From NCBI GenBank assembly GCA_963920635.1, contig OY987307.1, positions 21,467,735 to 21,531,734 of the forward strand: a stretch of 64,000 bases of DNA, written 5' to 3'. This DNA is from Pseudeuparius sepicola. Taxonomy: Eukaryota; Arthropoda; Insecta; Coleoptera; Anthribidae. Within the stretch, counting starts at the first letter, position 1. Each line of letters opens with the position of its first letter. Position numbers and translations under genes: made by a program. The notes under the pieces are model-generated. The model was given only the letters and a program-made list of their open reading frames with translations. It had not been told where the DNA came from and made no database searches. Positions 12,002-24,640 of the stretch are shown piece after piece.

Positions 12002-12404
12002 TTGGAGCCTAGCCTAGCTTCTATAGGTATTCTTCTTAAGGACGGAATTATAACGTAATTAAGAGTGCCTGTAACAATATAATTTTATTTACATAGTTGG
12101 TAAAATTAGCACATGTAAAAGGTTTACAAAGAATAAGGGTAATATACATAGATACTAATGACACTATTTTAAAATTTATAGCCGCTGCTAATAATAGGAG
12201 ACATTATTTTAACAATATTTTTTTATTTTCAACAATTATATTACTTATTATTATGATACTACAAATATTTAAAATAAAAACAATAGCATATTGTATAACT
12301 AGCACTGAATGACATTCATTTCCCAGGAGTATGGCAGTTTGTGAAACGAGCCGAAGGCGAATGCGGCAAGTCATATGAGTGGGATTGGGTTATATAGTTA
12401 TATT

Positions 12405-12775
12405 TTTCTCATATTCATCCCCTGTTTGGAGAGTACCGAAAAGAATAGATGCATCGGGACAAAGAAAATTCCATATGGTCATAGATTTTAGAAAACTAAA
12501 TAAAAAACGATAGAAGATAAGTACCCCCTTTTTCGCCTCTAAAAAATCTTAGATAACTTAGGGACATCACAATATTTTAGTGCTCTTGATTTGGGCCGAG
12601 GATTTCACCAGACCCCATACATCCCAATTCGGTCGAAAAAACCGCATTTGCAGTAGAGAGCGGGCATTATGAATATAGCAAGTGCTTACCTTCTGGATTA
12701 AAAAATGCACCCGCGGCTTTTCAGCGAGTGATGGACCATGTCCTTCACAAATACCTCCACAAAACTTGTTTGACC
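12405..12775 (+). pseudogene. Ty3/Gypsy reverse transcriptase remnant
   Basis: Three frames carry successive pieces of a Ty3/Gypsy pol reverse transcriptase. SSPVW...VPK and MVIDFRKLN are read from about 12411; ILDNLGTSQYFSALDL follows from about 12547, holding the first catalytic Asp; the segment with EKTAFAVESGHYEY and FQRVMDHVL follows from about 12626. At least two frameshifts and stops (for example near 12510) break it. The YxDD motif, RNase H, integrase and LTRs are absent. It is a dead fragment directly downstream of the satellite array. Confidence 0.85.
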
Positions 12776-14693
12776 TTACCTGTTTTTCCGCCTATGCTAT
12801 TTCCTACTTATATGTATTGTTTTCTTGTGCTTTTTCCGTGGACCATGCTTGACCTAGATACGGCCCGTGCATTCAAATATATTCCATTCCAGGAGAGAAA
12901 GAGCGCCGGCTTATTAAAAACTCCGTCGGAAAAAAGAAGAGGCGAGCCGCGCTCCGCCGGCGATGCAAATTCCTCCTTGGACTCGGCGCAATAAGGGGCG
13001 CCCATTTCCCCGCTTTAATTTTTCATCTTAATTCGGTTTCGCGCGGCGATTGGCCGGCGCCGGGCGCCCGGAAACGAAAAAGGCCCCGCCGGGAGAAGAA
13101 ATTGCGCCGCGGGTTTTTCTAGAACGGGGGGGAGATGGCTGGATGGGGCACTGGCAGTGGTGTAACAAGGGAGGCTTTAGACCCCCCTCCCCCAAAGATC
13201 TGTCGCGTGGTATAATATTTTTTAAAAAAATAGTTTTGCCGTAAATATTACCGAAGAATTTTTTACTTTCAAAACTTGGTTGGTTTGAAACATGTACAGC
13301 ATACTTGCAGAGTAGCAGCCAGTACCTAAAAAAAATTGGAAATATTAAGTACCAGTATTTTTTAGAGTACTTAAAATACCCAATAATATACTTAAAAAGC
13401 AGAATTACCAGTACCAGTCCAAAGTAAAATAAGTAGGTACCTACATTCTGGTTCGCCACCATAGGCCCACAAGTACAAGTTTTATAAAAAATAATGGGAA
13501 TAATAAATACCAGTACCAGTACTACAACAACAGACAGCTCTTCCAAATACCTAAATGTCGAAAACAAGACAATACGTTTTCTCTTTAGCATTACACAGGC
13601 TGTCCAAATACTGAATTCGGTAGATATTCAAGTTAACAGTCCATATAACATCGAATAATGAACTTAAAACAAATGCACAAAGAATTATTACCTAATTTTA
13701 AAGTAAATATTTAAACAAAATTTACAGAATAATAACATATTATCTAGGTACATAGATTTAATAAACTTGATTCCTTTTCTGAACATTTCCATTACTTTCT
13801 TCGTCTTCATGTGTCATGGCAGAGCGATACCTGGAAAATAAAAAAAAAATGTATTCTGTGATATACTGGGTGTCCGAGACATGCATCGATAAGACTTGAG
13901 AGATAATATAAAAAGTTATTTTTGTGATATTTTTTCATATAAAATTCTGTTCAGAGTTCGACACACAATATGGATGTAGAGTCATAAAATCTAAAAATAT
14001 CATGGTGTGCTATTAATTATAGTCTAGATATTTATTTTGTAGTCACAACCTAAATGTAAGCAATTTTTTAACAGATGTTTTGGAGCACATTTTGCCGATT
14101 TCAGTGCAAACGGTTGATTTTCTCGTTATGGAACAAGAGTACCAATTTATTGCAAAAATGAAAGGATGAACCTGCAAGACCAGCTTATTATGCATTTTCG
14201 GGTCCATGTTTATATATGAACCTTTTTGTTCAAAATGACATTTTTTACCTGTCATATTGTGTTGGCACCATAATTTAGAAACACCCTGTATATGTATAAC
14301 TATGCGTAATCCATACCATAAACTCATAAATAAAAATAGTGCATCCCTTAGGAAAAACAGTTGTCTTTTTAGTTCGTTTTCAAAAGCTCTTTAATAAGCT
14401 CTCATTGGCTTGATGGAGAATTCATTGTCTACAGATCAAAAAATTCTGTTCATATTTGCTGGCCTGAGAGTTGTCCTGGTATACACTTACTTATAAGAAC
14501 TGCAAATTGTACGAATGCTGGTTACCAAACCCATAGATAACCTTTTTTTACGTCTAAACGAAACTTTTCCATAGGAATCATAGAAGAACCCACTGCGACT
14601 AGATAATTAAGCTGTCCGAATCTACGTTCCCTATACTTTTTCTTCAAGAAGTGGTCTCTTGTGTCCCACCGGTTACCCTCCCCTCGTCGTCTG
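12776..14693. other. Non-coding stretch with a GC-rich island at ~12890-13200
   Basis: The island is CpG-rich (for example GGCCGGCGCCGGGCGCCCGG near 13050) and carries antiparallel composition-driven ORFs. The remainder is AT-rich. Between about 13862 and 14297 a segment starts with ATACTGGGTGTCC and ends with ACACCCTGTATAT, so it may be another MITE, but the arms do not pair further. No gene is recognised. Confidence 0.4.
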
Positions 14694-16662
14694 GCTTACC
14701 ACCTCCCGCCCCCCATAGCGTGACGCCGAGTCAAAGAAAATAATTTACATAAAGAAATTGCCAGCGCCAGTTCCAGATAAAAACCCGGGCGTATTAAACT
14801 TTTACGACGGCGACGGCGCCCGGCCCGAAGAAGAAGCGGAAGAAGGAGGGGGCGAGAGAAGCGGGAGAGGGGGGGAGGGCGCCCGTCCGGAAAAACAAAA
14901 GAAAACCGACACTCGGACAAAAGGTAGTTAAGGTTGTGTTTTGTCTCGAACAAAGGGCCGGGGGACGCCCCGACCGGCTCCTCTATAGCAAAGAAATAAA
15001 TGAATGTCGTCCCGGGATAAGGACGCTGCAAAACGCTAAAAAGGAGGACAGAGGCACCGCCAATAGGGAGGGATAAATCAACATTGGAGAGTAAGGAAAC
15101 GTATAGGTAATTTTTAAAGTGGTGCCAAGTGTCTAATGTTTAAGTATACAGTCTATTTTTCAAGATGAAATAAACCTATAGCCTCTCTGCGTGGTGCACA
15201 CGTGATCAGATTATACGTTACCGCTTTATTTACAGGCCGTCTGGCTGAGGCAAAGCATATGCAAACGACAATAGTTTAGGGTATTTTTCGCTCGTTATGC
15301 GACGAACTTTTTTGTTGAACCGAAAGGCGATAAAAACGTTAACTTTAATCACCTTTAATATCGTCGAGGCCTGTGCTAATCGCAGTACAACCTGGTTTCG
15401 ACTAAAGACGCGATGAAATACTTCCTTAAATTACCATTGCCCGTCAAAACGGAATGGTAACCATCATAACATTTTTAAAAGTTACTATTTTGTGACATCA
15501 GAGACGTGCAACTGTGTATATTGATTTCATCTTGGAGATAAATACAGGACGATTCAGTTTTATTCTGGGATACTTAAATAGAAAATCAAAAAATGAGAGG
15601 TACGTTTTATTTTTAATTTGACCAATTATTGTAATAAAAAATGTATGGCACCAATTTCCCCAAATAGTCAATGGCGGAGATATGAATATACCTACACCAA
15701 ATTTGCTTTATCAAAAAATAATGATACGGCCCTTAAAAAAACGTGATTTCCACATTTGGACACCTTTTGTCATTTCAATGGAAAAATGCCTTTTGATTTT
15801 TTTTGTCTAACACAGTTTCACGACATATTTAATTTTTCGGCCATGATTCCTTTTTGAAATTCGCCAGTTCTGTCCAAATAGAAATTTAAAATGTCCTTTT
15901 TCAAATGAAGGAATTTTATTTTGTGCATTCCAAAAAAGAAATAAACGATAAATCAAATTTGCCATGAAACTGTCACAGATACAAAAAATATCAATGCAGA
16001 GTTTTTGAATAAAAATAGTTATCCGTGTGCATAAATGAAAATTCTGTAGGGGATCCTATTAGTATATATTTCTTATAAAACAAATGTAGTGTACTACACC
16101 CATATCCCACCAGTGGCCATTTGAGGTACTTGGTAGCTATTATAAAATTTTGAACACCTGATCATGCTGTATACCAAATTTCGTTTGGATGAAGAATAAA
16201 AAACATAATGATATTTTATGGTTGCCTATCAGCTGATGAAGTATTCCAGTTCCAGAATAAAACTGAATCACCCTGTATACTGCAGTAATACCTAAAAGTT
16301 AAAACTCTAAAATGGTATATAATTATGCTGAGTACGGACAAAAATACAAAATATTTGCTTGGGTTAACGTTTTTTTGAAGATATCAAAGTTTAAAATAAA
16401 AACATTCGCAGAGGCTATAAGTGCATATAGGCATCTATGTCACGAGAAAGATATATATATATATATATATTTTGGTAAATTGTGAACATATTAGCTCAGG
16501 TCATTTGAAAATGACAGCAAAGTTTTGGCAAAACTTCCTTGAATTTCATTTATGAATATGTACCATTTTTACTATCAATTTTGGTTGTGCCCAATATCCT
16601 ATATTAGAACTTTTAACTTCAAATCAACATCGACATGTTCTGCACAATCTCCAGCTCCCACA
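14694..16662. repeat. Tandem segmental duplication, copy 1 (~1.97 kb)
   Basis: This segment begins GCTTACCACCTCCCGCC and recurs head-to-tail from 16663. It includes a GC-rich island (14700-15060), a conserved AT-rich body, and a sub-element at 15542-16280 bounded by inverted ends (TTCAGTTTTATTCTGG / CCAGAATAAAACTGAA next to CCCTGTATAC). The 111-codon minus-strand ORF over the island is not supported: it is low-complexity and survives only because both copies are similar. Confidence 0.85.
16450..16470. repeat. (AT)n microsatellite
   Basis: It is a short uninterrupted AT dinucleotide run inside duplication copy 1. Confidence 0.9.
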
Positions 16663-18933
16663 GCTTACCACCTCCCGCCCCCCTGTAGCGTGACGCCGAG
16701 TCAAAGAAAATAATTTACATAAAGAAATTGCCAGCGCCAGTTCCAGATAAAAACCCGGGCGCATTAAACTTTTACGACGGCGACGGCGCCCGGCCCGAAG
16801 AAGAAGCGGAAGAAGGAGGGGGCGAGAGAAGCGGGAGAGGGGGGGAGGGCGCCCGTCCGGAAAAACAAAAGAAAACCGACACTCGGACAAAAGGTAGTTA
16901 AGGTTGTGTTTTGTCTCGAACAAAGGGCCGGGGGACGCCCCGACCGGCTCCTCTATAGCAAAGAAATAAATGAATGTCGTCCCGGGATAAGGACGCTGCA
17001 AAACGCTAAAAAGGAGGACAGAGGCACTGCGAATAGAGGGGGATAAATCAACATTTGAGAGTAAGGAAACGTATAGGTAATTTTTAAAGTGGTGCCAAGT
17101 GTCTAATGTTTAAGTATACAGTCTATTTTTCAAGATGAAATAAACCTATAGCCTCTCTGCGCGGTGCACACGTGATCAGATTATACGTTACCGCTTTATT
17201 TACAGGCCGTCTGGCTGAGGCAAAGCATATGCAAACGACAATAGTTTAGGGTATTTTTCGCTCGTTATGCGACGAACTTTTTTGTTGAACCGAAAGGCGA
17301 TAAAAACGTTAACTTTAACCACTTTAAATATCGTCGAGGCCTGTGCTAATCGTAGAACTACCTGGTTTCGACTAAAGACGGGATGAAATACTTCCTTACA
17401 TTACCATTGCTCGTCAAAACGGAATGGTAACCATCATAACATTTTTAAAAGTTACTATTTTGTGACGTCAGAGAAAAGCTCGCTTGCTCGCGACGTTCAA
17501 ATGTGTATATTGATTTCATCTTGGAGATAAATACAGAGCGATTCAGGTTTATTCTGAAATACTTAAATAGAAAATAAAAAAATGATAAGTTTTATTTTAT
17601 TAATGTAGTAGGTATTCAAACGAAATTTGGTATCCAGCATGCATTGATCAAATGTCACAAAAGGTGATAGTATCAATACCAATTTCCCCAAATAGCCATA
17701 ATGGCGGACATATAATAATATACCGACACCAAATTTGCTTTATAAAAAAATAGTGATACGGCCTTAAAAAAACGAGTTTTCCAAATTTGGGCACCTTTTG
17801 TCATTTCAATGGAAAAATGTCTTTTAATTTTTTGTGTCTGACACAGTTTCACGACATATTTAATTTTTCGGCATGAATCCTTTTTAAATTCGAAAAACAA
17901 AATTATTTAATTTGAAAAATGACACTTCCAGGTTTCTATATATTTGGCAAGAGAGTATTAAATAAAGTTAAAACTTCCTTGTCAAAAAACCGCTCTTTGC
18001 GTACTTAATATGTAATTTTTTCGACGACTTCAATTTTGGTTTTAAAAGACAAAATAGGTGACAAAATGGTAAGTTAGCTATGGATGACATTATATTGTTT
18101 GGTTTAATTACCATGACATGTTAGACAGTTCTCGCCAGTTCTGTTCAAATTGAAATTTAAAATGCCCTTTTTCAAATGAAGGAATTTTATTTTTGCGCAT
18201 TCCAAAAAAGCAATAAAGGATAAATCAAATTTGCGATGAATCTGTCACAGATACAAAAAATATCAATGCACAGTTTTTGCTTAGAATAAAAATAGTTAAT
18301 CGTGTGCATAAATGAAAATTCTGTAGAGGGTCGTATTAGCATATTTTTTTTATAAAACAAATGTTGTGTACTATACCCATATCCCACCAGTGGCCATTTG
18401 GAGAACTTGGTAGGTAACACCTGATCATGCTGTACACCAAATTTCGTTTGGTTTCGGTTTGAAAATTAAAAACATATGATATTTTATGGTTATATCTATC
18501 AGCTGATGAAGGGTTCCAGTTCCAGAATAAAACTGAATCACCATGTTTACTGTAGTAGTACGTAAAATTTAAAACGCAAAATATTTACTTGGGTTAACGT
18601 TGTTTTGGAGATGTCAAAGTTTAAAATAAAAACATTCGCAGAGGCTAGGTGCAATTTATGTCATGAGAAAGATGTTGTTATTATCAGTCAACGACATATC
18701 TTTTTTTATAAATTGTGAACATATTAACTCAGGTCATTTGAGAATGACAGCAAAGTTTTGGCAAAACTTCCTTGAATGAGTATATTGACGCTAGACTTAG
18801 TGACTTATTGAAAATCTCACATTTATGAACATGTACCATTTTCACTATAAATTTTAGTCGAGCCTGATATCCTATTAGTACTTTTAACTTCAAATCAACA
18901 TCGACATGTTCTGCACAATCTCCAGCTCCCACG
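16663..18933. repeat. Tandem segmental duplication, copy 2 (~2.27 kb)
   Basis: This is a direct repeat of 14694-16662. It is longer mainly because of ~240 bp at about 17893-18128 that copy 1 lacks, plus small indels such as ~50 bp near 18775. The GC-rich 350 bp at the start is almost identical between copies, whereas the AT-rich body is visibly more diverged. The inverted-end sub-element recurs at about 17531-18548. Confidence 0.85.
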
Positions 18934-19045
18934 ACTTACCCTCTCCGGTTCCCTGTAGCCGTGGAGAAAGAAATAAATGATAAAGACCCCGCAAAAAGCT
19001 AAAAATAAGGGCTAGAGCGCCACGGAGGGGATACAACTTCATAGT
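18934..19045. repeat. Third, internally deleted partial copy of the ~2-kb tandem repeat
   Basis: After the shared AATCTCCAGCTCCCAC junction the sequence restarts as ACTTACC and then resembles the later part of the unit (AAGAAATAAATGA, then GCAAAAAGCTAAAAA). The GC-rich middle is missing. It shows a third repeat start that decayed or was deleted. Confidence 0.6.
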
Positions 19046-19207
19046 AAAAGAAATATAGAAATTGTGATGGTTATAGGCGAGCAAATTGATATTGGTGCAA
19101 TATGGACAAAGAAGTTGGATGTATCATAGAATAAATACATCATAGAATATATAGCCACTAAAATGTCAGCCGAATATTATTATAATAGCTATCCATTGGC
19201 ACCATAT

Positions 19208-19600
19208 TTTACAGGCTTTTATTTAACTTCACCTTTTAGTATGTATGTGTTTAGTAGTTGGTTGGTTAGTTAGTAAGTATGTGTTGGTCAAATATTACAA
19301 CTGAATTTTAAACCTGTTCAACCCAAATCCTTCAAATTTAACACACACTTTGGTTAAATAATTATGATATAATTGCCCAATAATCCAATTTATTCAAAAT
19401 AATGGCGCATAATTATCTTCTCCTTTACCAACCCCTTCAAATGGATATCAAATGAAAGCGTTTGCCATCTACTACTCAAAATGGTATGGAATGTCCTAAC
19501 TGTAAAGAGATTAACAAAAACATAATTTTTCGCTAAAGTTTAATTGCTCACCTTGTTATCAAATAAAGCGCGAAGCCCTGAAAGCAAAAATTAAAAGAGA
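19208..19600 (-). mobile_element. RTE-like LINE 3' region or SINE, inverted copy
   Basis: Read on the minus strand this has the same order as 5960-6497: a CATTTGATATCCAT word, a TTTAAAATTCAG-type segment and a terminal AAGTTAAATAAAAGCCTG. It is diverged from that copy and has no ORF. Confidence 0.45.
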
Positions 19601-20440
19601 AAAAGAAAAATATTGTAACGAAAAATGCCTCTAAAGTTGTTATATTAGCTTTTTATGAACATGTTTGCACTATTTTCTAACCTCAACAGTTTGGCAGATA
19701 AATTTTAAATTTCAGTATTATATATTTTTTTTATTATTTGTTTGGAGGCATTTTCCGTTAGGCCGCCAGGCCCAATTTTCTTTTAGTTTTCATCCTCTTC
19801 CCTGTAGAGCTTCCATGGGTTTTCTAGAAATTGAGTAGAACTTTATGATTTGTGCAACTGTCATTGACCAGGAATATTCTAGAGTAGTCTCCAGGCTTCC
19901 ATTTGAATATATAAGCCCTGGGAATTGGGCCTGAGGGAAGTTAAAGGTTATGACGCCATTTTAGTGCAATTTTTGGAGCTGACAGAATAATCTTGGCCAG
20001 TGACAGTATCTGACAAGTTTATTTCTTAAGACTAAACAATAAAGGTGGTAACCAAGGCAACGTATTAGGACTGTGATTGTTGAGATTCAGTACAATATTA
20101 TATAATAATCAATAGCAATCAATGCTAATAAAGAATTATCAGTTGTTTCAGGAAATGTAAATTTGTGTAAATTCATGTATTATATGACTGCTTAAAGTTT
20201 GTTGTTCTCATAAACATTGGTTTGCAGAAGATGATATTTTAAATTCCATTAAATACAGAGTAGGTATATGCTTCAGATTATACCAGTTAACTAATACTAC
20301 TGGGATGAATATAAGGAATCAAGAAATCTGTGACAAAAATTAGACAGAAAAAATGTAAGCAATATGAAATCAAAATTGATAAACACAAATATGATTTAAA
20401 AGAGATGTGGGAAACCTTGAAACCATGAGTATCAATATAA
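19601..20440. other. AT-rich spacer
   Basis: No gene is recognised. A short inverted pair (CAGGCCCAATT near 19768 and AATTGGGCCTGA near 19925) suggests a small MITE-like unit of ~170 bp, otherwise nothing is seen. Confidence 0.35.
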
Positions 20441-20444
20441 TATT

Positions 20445-20575
20445 TTTCTTGAAATCGGCAGTGAAGTGTCTAAAAATCGCTCAGAAATCGGAACTGAAGT
20501 AGCCCATTATTGTACGATTTTTTCAATAAGTAGGCCTTGGCGAGATGTAAACATCAAACGTCAGACGCGAAGCCA
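20445..20575. repeat. Dispersed repeat sharing an exact 65-bp block with 46640-46704
   Basis: Bases 20505-20569 are identical to 46640-46704, including CAATAAGTAGGCCTTGGCG. Flanking TCTTGAAATCGGC and CAGAAATCG words also recur around the second copy. No coding sense is apparent. It is a recently spread or selectively retained repeat. Confidence 0.8.
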
Positions 20576-20676
20576 TCGCCCGTCAAAAGTAATCAAATAT
20601 TTAAAACCCGGCCAATACAGGCTCATTTAACTTTTCGTACACATTGAAATTGTTATTGTTATTTTAGTAGGTTTGA

Positions 20677-21320
20677 ATATACAGGGTGAGTCACATCTAA
20701 AGGCAGAGCCGAAAACACAAGGTAGAATTCGCTAAAATAAGCACATATGCTTAATAAACATTAGCTCAAAAACGCTTCGTTCTCCATATACAGAGTGTTG
20801 AAACTTTTCCAAATATTTTTTAATTTTTTTTCTAGCCCGTTTAGAAATTATTTTATACATATTATGGGTTGTCATTTTGTGCAATAATTTGGGCCTGTTC
20901 AGATGACCAGCGGCGTAGAAATGCCGAAATTACGAAGAAACTGTACCAGAAATAAAAAAAATACCAAGAGGCACTTTTTGTTCCAAATTAAATGGGCTAT
21001 CCAAAAAAGGCTAAATTTTTGGTTTTACACAGGGCCGTACTACTTTTTTTCTACAATTATTTACAGTAACTATTTGTACCTACGCCGCTGGTGATCGGAA
21101 CGGGGTCAAATTATTCCACAAAATGGCAACCGTCCAGTGTATAATGTGTACCAAATTTGGTTGGAATTCCTAAATGGGATCGAAAGAAATAAAAAAAAAT
21201 ATGGAGAACCAAGAGAACCAAGCTTTTTTGGGCTAATGTTTATTAAGCATATGTGCTTATTTTAGCGAGTTATACCTTGTGTTTTCGGCTCTGCCTTTAG
21301 ATGTGACTCACCCTGTATAT
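20677..21320. mobile_element. MITE with ~105-bp terminal inverted repeats
   Basis: The ends ATATACAGGGTGAGTCACAT and the complement at 21301-21320 extend into inverted arms of about 105 bp (20677-20785 and 21215-21320). The flanking TATA and CAGGGTG terminus suggest TA target-site duplication of a Tc1/mariner-type element. No transposase is present; the internal 63-codon ORF is not recognisable. Confidence 0.85.
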
Positions 21321-21394
21321 TTTTCATGGAGGCTGCACAACATAGGGAGCAGTTAGGAGTTTCTGTTGGGAAACGCCGTACGTCGTCATTCTTG

Positions 21395-21858
21395 ACCTAA
21401 ACTCTATTCAAACTAAACGCAAGTGAAATATAAACACAAGTTGTTGCATGGCTAGAGCGTGATACGCACCTAATCGGCTTGCTATTGGCTAGACGGCAAT
21501 AAAGTCTGTCCCGGCGGGCGAGTGCAGCGAGTCGGTGTTTCTTACAGAGGTGTATTGAGTTGCAAGTGGACAATTATTTTTTTCCGATATAATTCTTTCG
21601 CTGTTTATTAATTGTTGGAGCTACGATTTGTGTTAATAGTAGAAATTTTCAGGTAAGTGAATGACTAGGTGTGTCATACAAGTTTGTTTTTAAAGTTCTT
21701 AATACTGGGGCATATTATTTTAATATTTTATATTATAAAATTCATAGAGATCGTCCTTAATGCGGCCCTGCCTCGTATTAGTCCTCAGAATTGTTCAGGT
21801 GCTTCCATCGTGTAAATGTTTACGCGCCACTTGCATTTAGTTTGAATAGAGTGTAGGT
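21395..21858. mobile_element. Short inverted-repeat element with promoter-like and splice-donor-like interior
   Basis: A 31-bp inverted repeat (ACCTAAACTCTATTCAAAC... and its complement at 21828-21858) has two mismatches. The interior has a GC-rich patch near 21505-21535 and, at about 21646-21660, TTTTCAGGTAAGTGA, a textbook 5' splice donor (exon/GTAAGT). This could be the first exon of a gene or transposase captured or bounded by the repeats; no coding frame supports it. Confidence 0.4.
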
Positions 21859-23337
21859 AGAGCCCTTATGAATGTATATTTTTGCCGAATAAAACATTTC
21901 TTTTTCAATTATAACAATTTCCTATAAATTATACGAAAAAACGAACGATTTAAACTCCCCCGAACACTTCTTTCTCGCCTTCCTCCCGGACAAAATCGAG
22001 CAGCTTCCGGCGAATCCATTAGCGATCCTAAGCCTTTTTTGCGCCCCCGACATCGGAATGGGGTGCGAGCAAGCCGCCGCGCAAAGAATGATAAGAATTT
22101 AAGATAAACTGTATTCCTTAGATTAGACTTTAATCATTTCGGATTTTCGGGAAGTGGTGCACTGCCGGGATATCCGCCCCCCCTCTCCCCGCTTCACCCC
22201 TCTCCGCCCCCTGCCCCCGCCGATAAAAAAGGGGTTGTCCCGGGGAGTTACGGTCTGAGGAGCTACGGGGTGGACCAAAGAAGCAGGGTTCCTGTATTAT
22301 TAGGAGAGTTGGTGGTAGGGTTCTTATATATTCGAGACTTTGAGAGGTTATTAAAACGAATAATACAGCAAATAAACAAATAAAATAAAGTGGCAGTATA
22401 ATATGGGACGATGGAAGCCGAGATGGAAAGCTAAGTAAATGGTAATGGCACAGTAAAATAAATTGAGGAGAAGCGACATAGAAATGTTTATAATTCCCAC
22501 TGCAAACAAACAAAACAATTTTGTATGAGGTTCATAAATAATGTCAATGCCCAGGGGATTGAATTTTAGTGGGGAAATTATCAAATTTTAATAGTTATAT
22601 GGTTCCTGTTTGTTTAATATGTACCTACTCGTATACAGGGTGTTCCAGGGGAAACGTAACAGGCTCTATAATGGCCGGGAATTTTTTTTCTTTCGGAAAA
22701 ACACAAAAATAGGACAATTTTGTTTGGCAAGGTGACATCTTTTGGCGTAAAATTGATAGATCTATCTGCAACCCCCTGAGCAGGGGTTGAACCCCTTTAA
22801 AAAATTTAAATGGGAAGGGGGTTCATGTTGCACACCTTTGGAAACGTCTCCCAATTCTCTATACACCTGCATCCGATTTTTGAAAATCGATCGACTTTTC
22901 ATAGAGACAGCGTGTAAAATGCAAAACATTCATTTTCAATTATTACCTGGTATTGTTAAACAACAGAAGATCTGCGTCTCCGTATTATAAATGAGTGTCG
23001 ACAAACCACCCCTTAAATGTTGCACAATGTTCGGCAGCGTTTTGAACAAAATCTTTATTATTGCATGGAAGTGAATATGGGTAACATTTTGAGCATTTGT
23101 TACAATAAAGTTTCAATTTCCTCCCCGTTTATCAAATTTTCGCTTTTTGATCACTTTCGGCTTAATATTGTTTAACAATACCAGGCAATACGCTTGAACA
23201 TATCAGATTATTTACGCAGTTACTAAAAGGAATTTTAAATTTACCTACTAACATTACCTTAATTTATACTATAATAATATAAGAAATTATTGTTGAGTCT
23301 GAATCAACCTCATATTTTGATTTAACATTTTAACATA
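21859..23337. other. Spacer with GC-rich island and one hairpin
   Basis: A GC-rich island spans about 21955-22275, with C runs. A CAGGGTGTTCC motif at 22637 looks like one end of a MITE. ACCTGGTATTGTTAAACAA at about 22945 pairs with TTGTTTAACAATACCAGG at about 23168, making a 19-bp stem. No gene is seen. Confidence 0.4.
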
Positions 23338-24640
23338 TATATACAGTGTGTCCCACTTAAGGACTGACCACCCGTGTAAAATTTTTATTTATAGCTCGAT
23401 TTTCATAAACCTTTTTTTGTTGGATAGAGCTTCAAAAATGGCATTAAATGCATAATTCATGTGTCTCATGCGTTAAGTTCATGGTTCACTGAGACGGTGT
23501 TTTAGTGCTGAAATTTCGAGAAGTACTATTAGGGATTTTTTTACAGGAAAATTAATGCCGGATTCTTATTAAACGTTGTTGGAAACCCAAACGTACCAAT
23601 TTGTATTACAAAATGGAGGACTAGTTAAAATGATTGAAATTTGAGTTTATGTTATGTTGTGTTGTTTGTTCATATAAGTATTATTATATTACAAATTGGT
23701 ACGTTTTTGTTTCGAACATCTCACTGCGTATAAGAATCAGGCTTTACTTTTCCTTTTAATTTTTTTTTAACATCCTGTAGAGCTATGGTAATGCAAATTG
23801 GTACGTTTGGGTTTCCAACACCGCCAAATAAGAATCCAGCATTAATTTTCCTATAAAAGATACCCTAATAGTACTTCTCGAAATTTCAGCACTAAAACAC
23901 CGTCTCAACGGGAAACGAATTTACCGCACGAGGCACCTGAATTATGCATTTATTGCTATTTTTGAAGCTCTATCAAACAAAAAAAAATTATGAAAATCGA
24001 GCTATAAATAGAAAATTTACAGGGGTGATCAGTCCTTAAATGGGGCAATAAAAATTTTGAAACACCCTGTAGAGCCACGGTAATGCAAATTGGTCCGTTT
24101 GAGTTTCGAACAACGCTGAATAAGAATGCGGTATTAATTTTCCTTTAAAAAATCCCTAATAGTACTTCTCGAAATTTCAGCATTAAAACAACGTCTCAGT
24201 GGGCCATGAACTTAACGCACGAGGCACCTGAATTATGCATTTAATGTCATTTGTGAAGGTCTATCCAACAAAAAAAAGTTTATTAAAATCAAGCTATAAA
24301 TAAAAAGTTTACAGGGGTGATCAGTCCTAAGTGGGGCACTAAAAATTTTGAAATACCCTGTAGAGCTACGGTAATGCAAATTGGTTTGTTTGGGTTTCGA
24401 ACAACTCTGAATAAGAATCCGGTATTAATTTTCCTCTAAAAAAATCCCTAATAGTACTTCTCGAAATTTCAGCACTAAAACATCGTCTCAGTGGGCCATG
24501 GAATTAACGCAGGAGGCACCTGAATTATGCATTTAATCCCATTTGTGAAGCTCTATCCAACAAAAAAAAGTTTATGAAAATCGAGCTATAAATAAAAATT
24601 TTAGAGGGGTGGTCAGTCCTTAAGTGGGACACACTGTATA
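23338..24640. mobile_element. Foldback MITE whose right arm is tandemly triplicated
   Basis: The outer ends are CAGTGTGTCCCACTTAAGG (left) and the complement (right). The left arm, about 340 bp, pairs with each of three successive ~290-bp direct repeats starting at 23774, 24066 and 24357, each opening CCTGTAGAGC. The three right-arm units are diverged, so the expansion is not very recent. It has no coding capacity; TA lies at both edges. Confidence 0.85.

Noticed and set aside
13028..13591. 187-codon minus-strand ORF
   Set aside because: It runs from AT-rich into GC-rich DNA, with hydrophobic low-complexity text and no family resemblance; no splice or promoter context supports it.
14696..17001. 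Two similar minus-strand ORFs of 111 and 125 codons
   Set aside because: Their similarity comes from the tandem DNA duplication. The sequence is low-complexity, the C-termini differ by a frame change and no motif is present.
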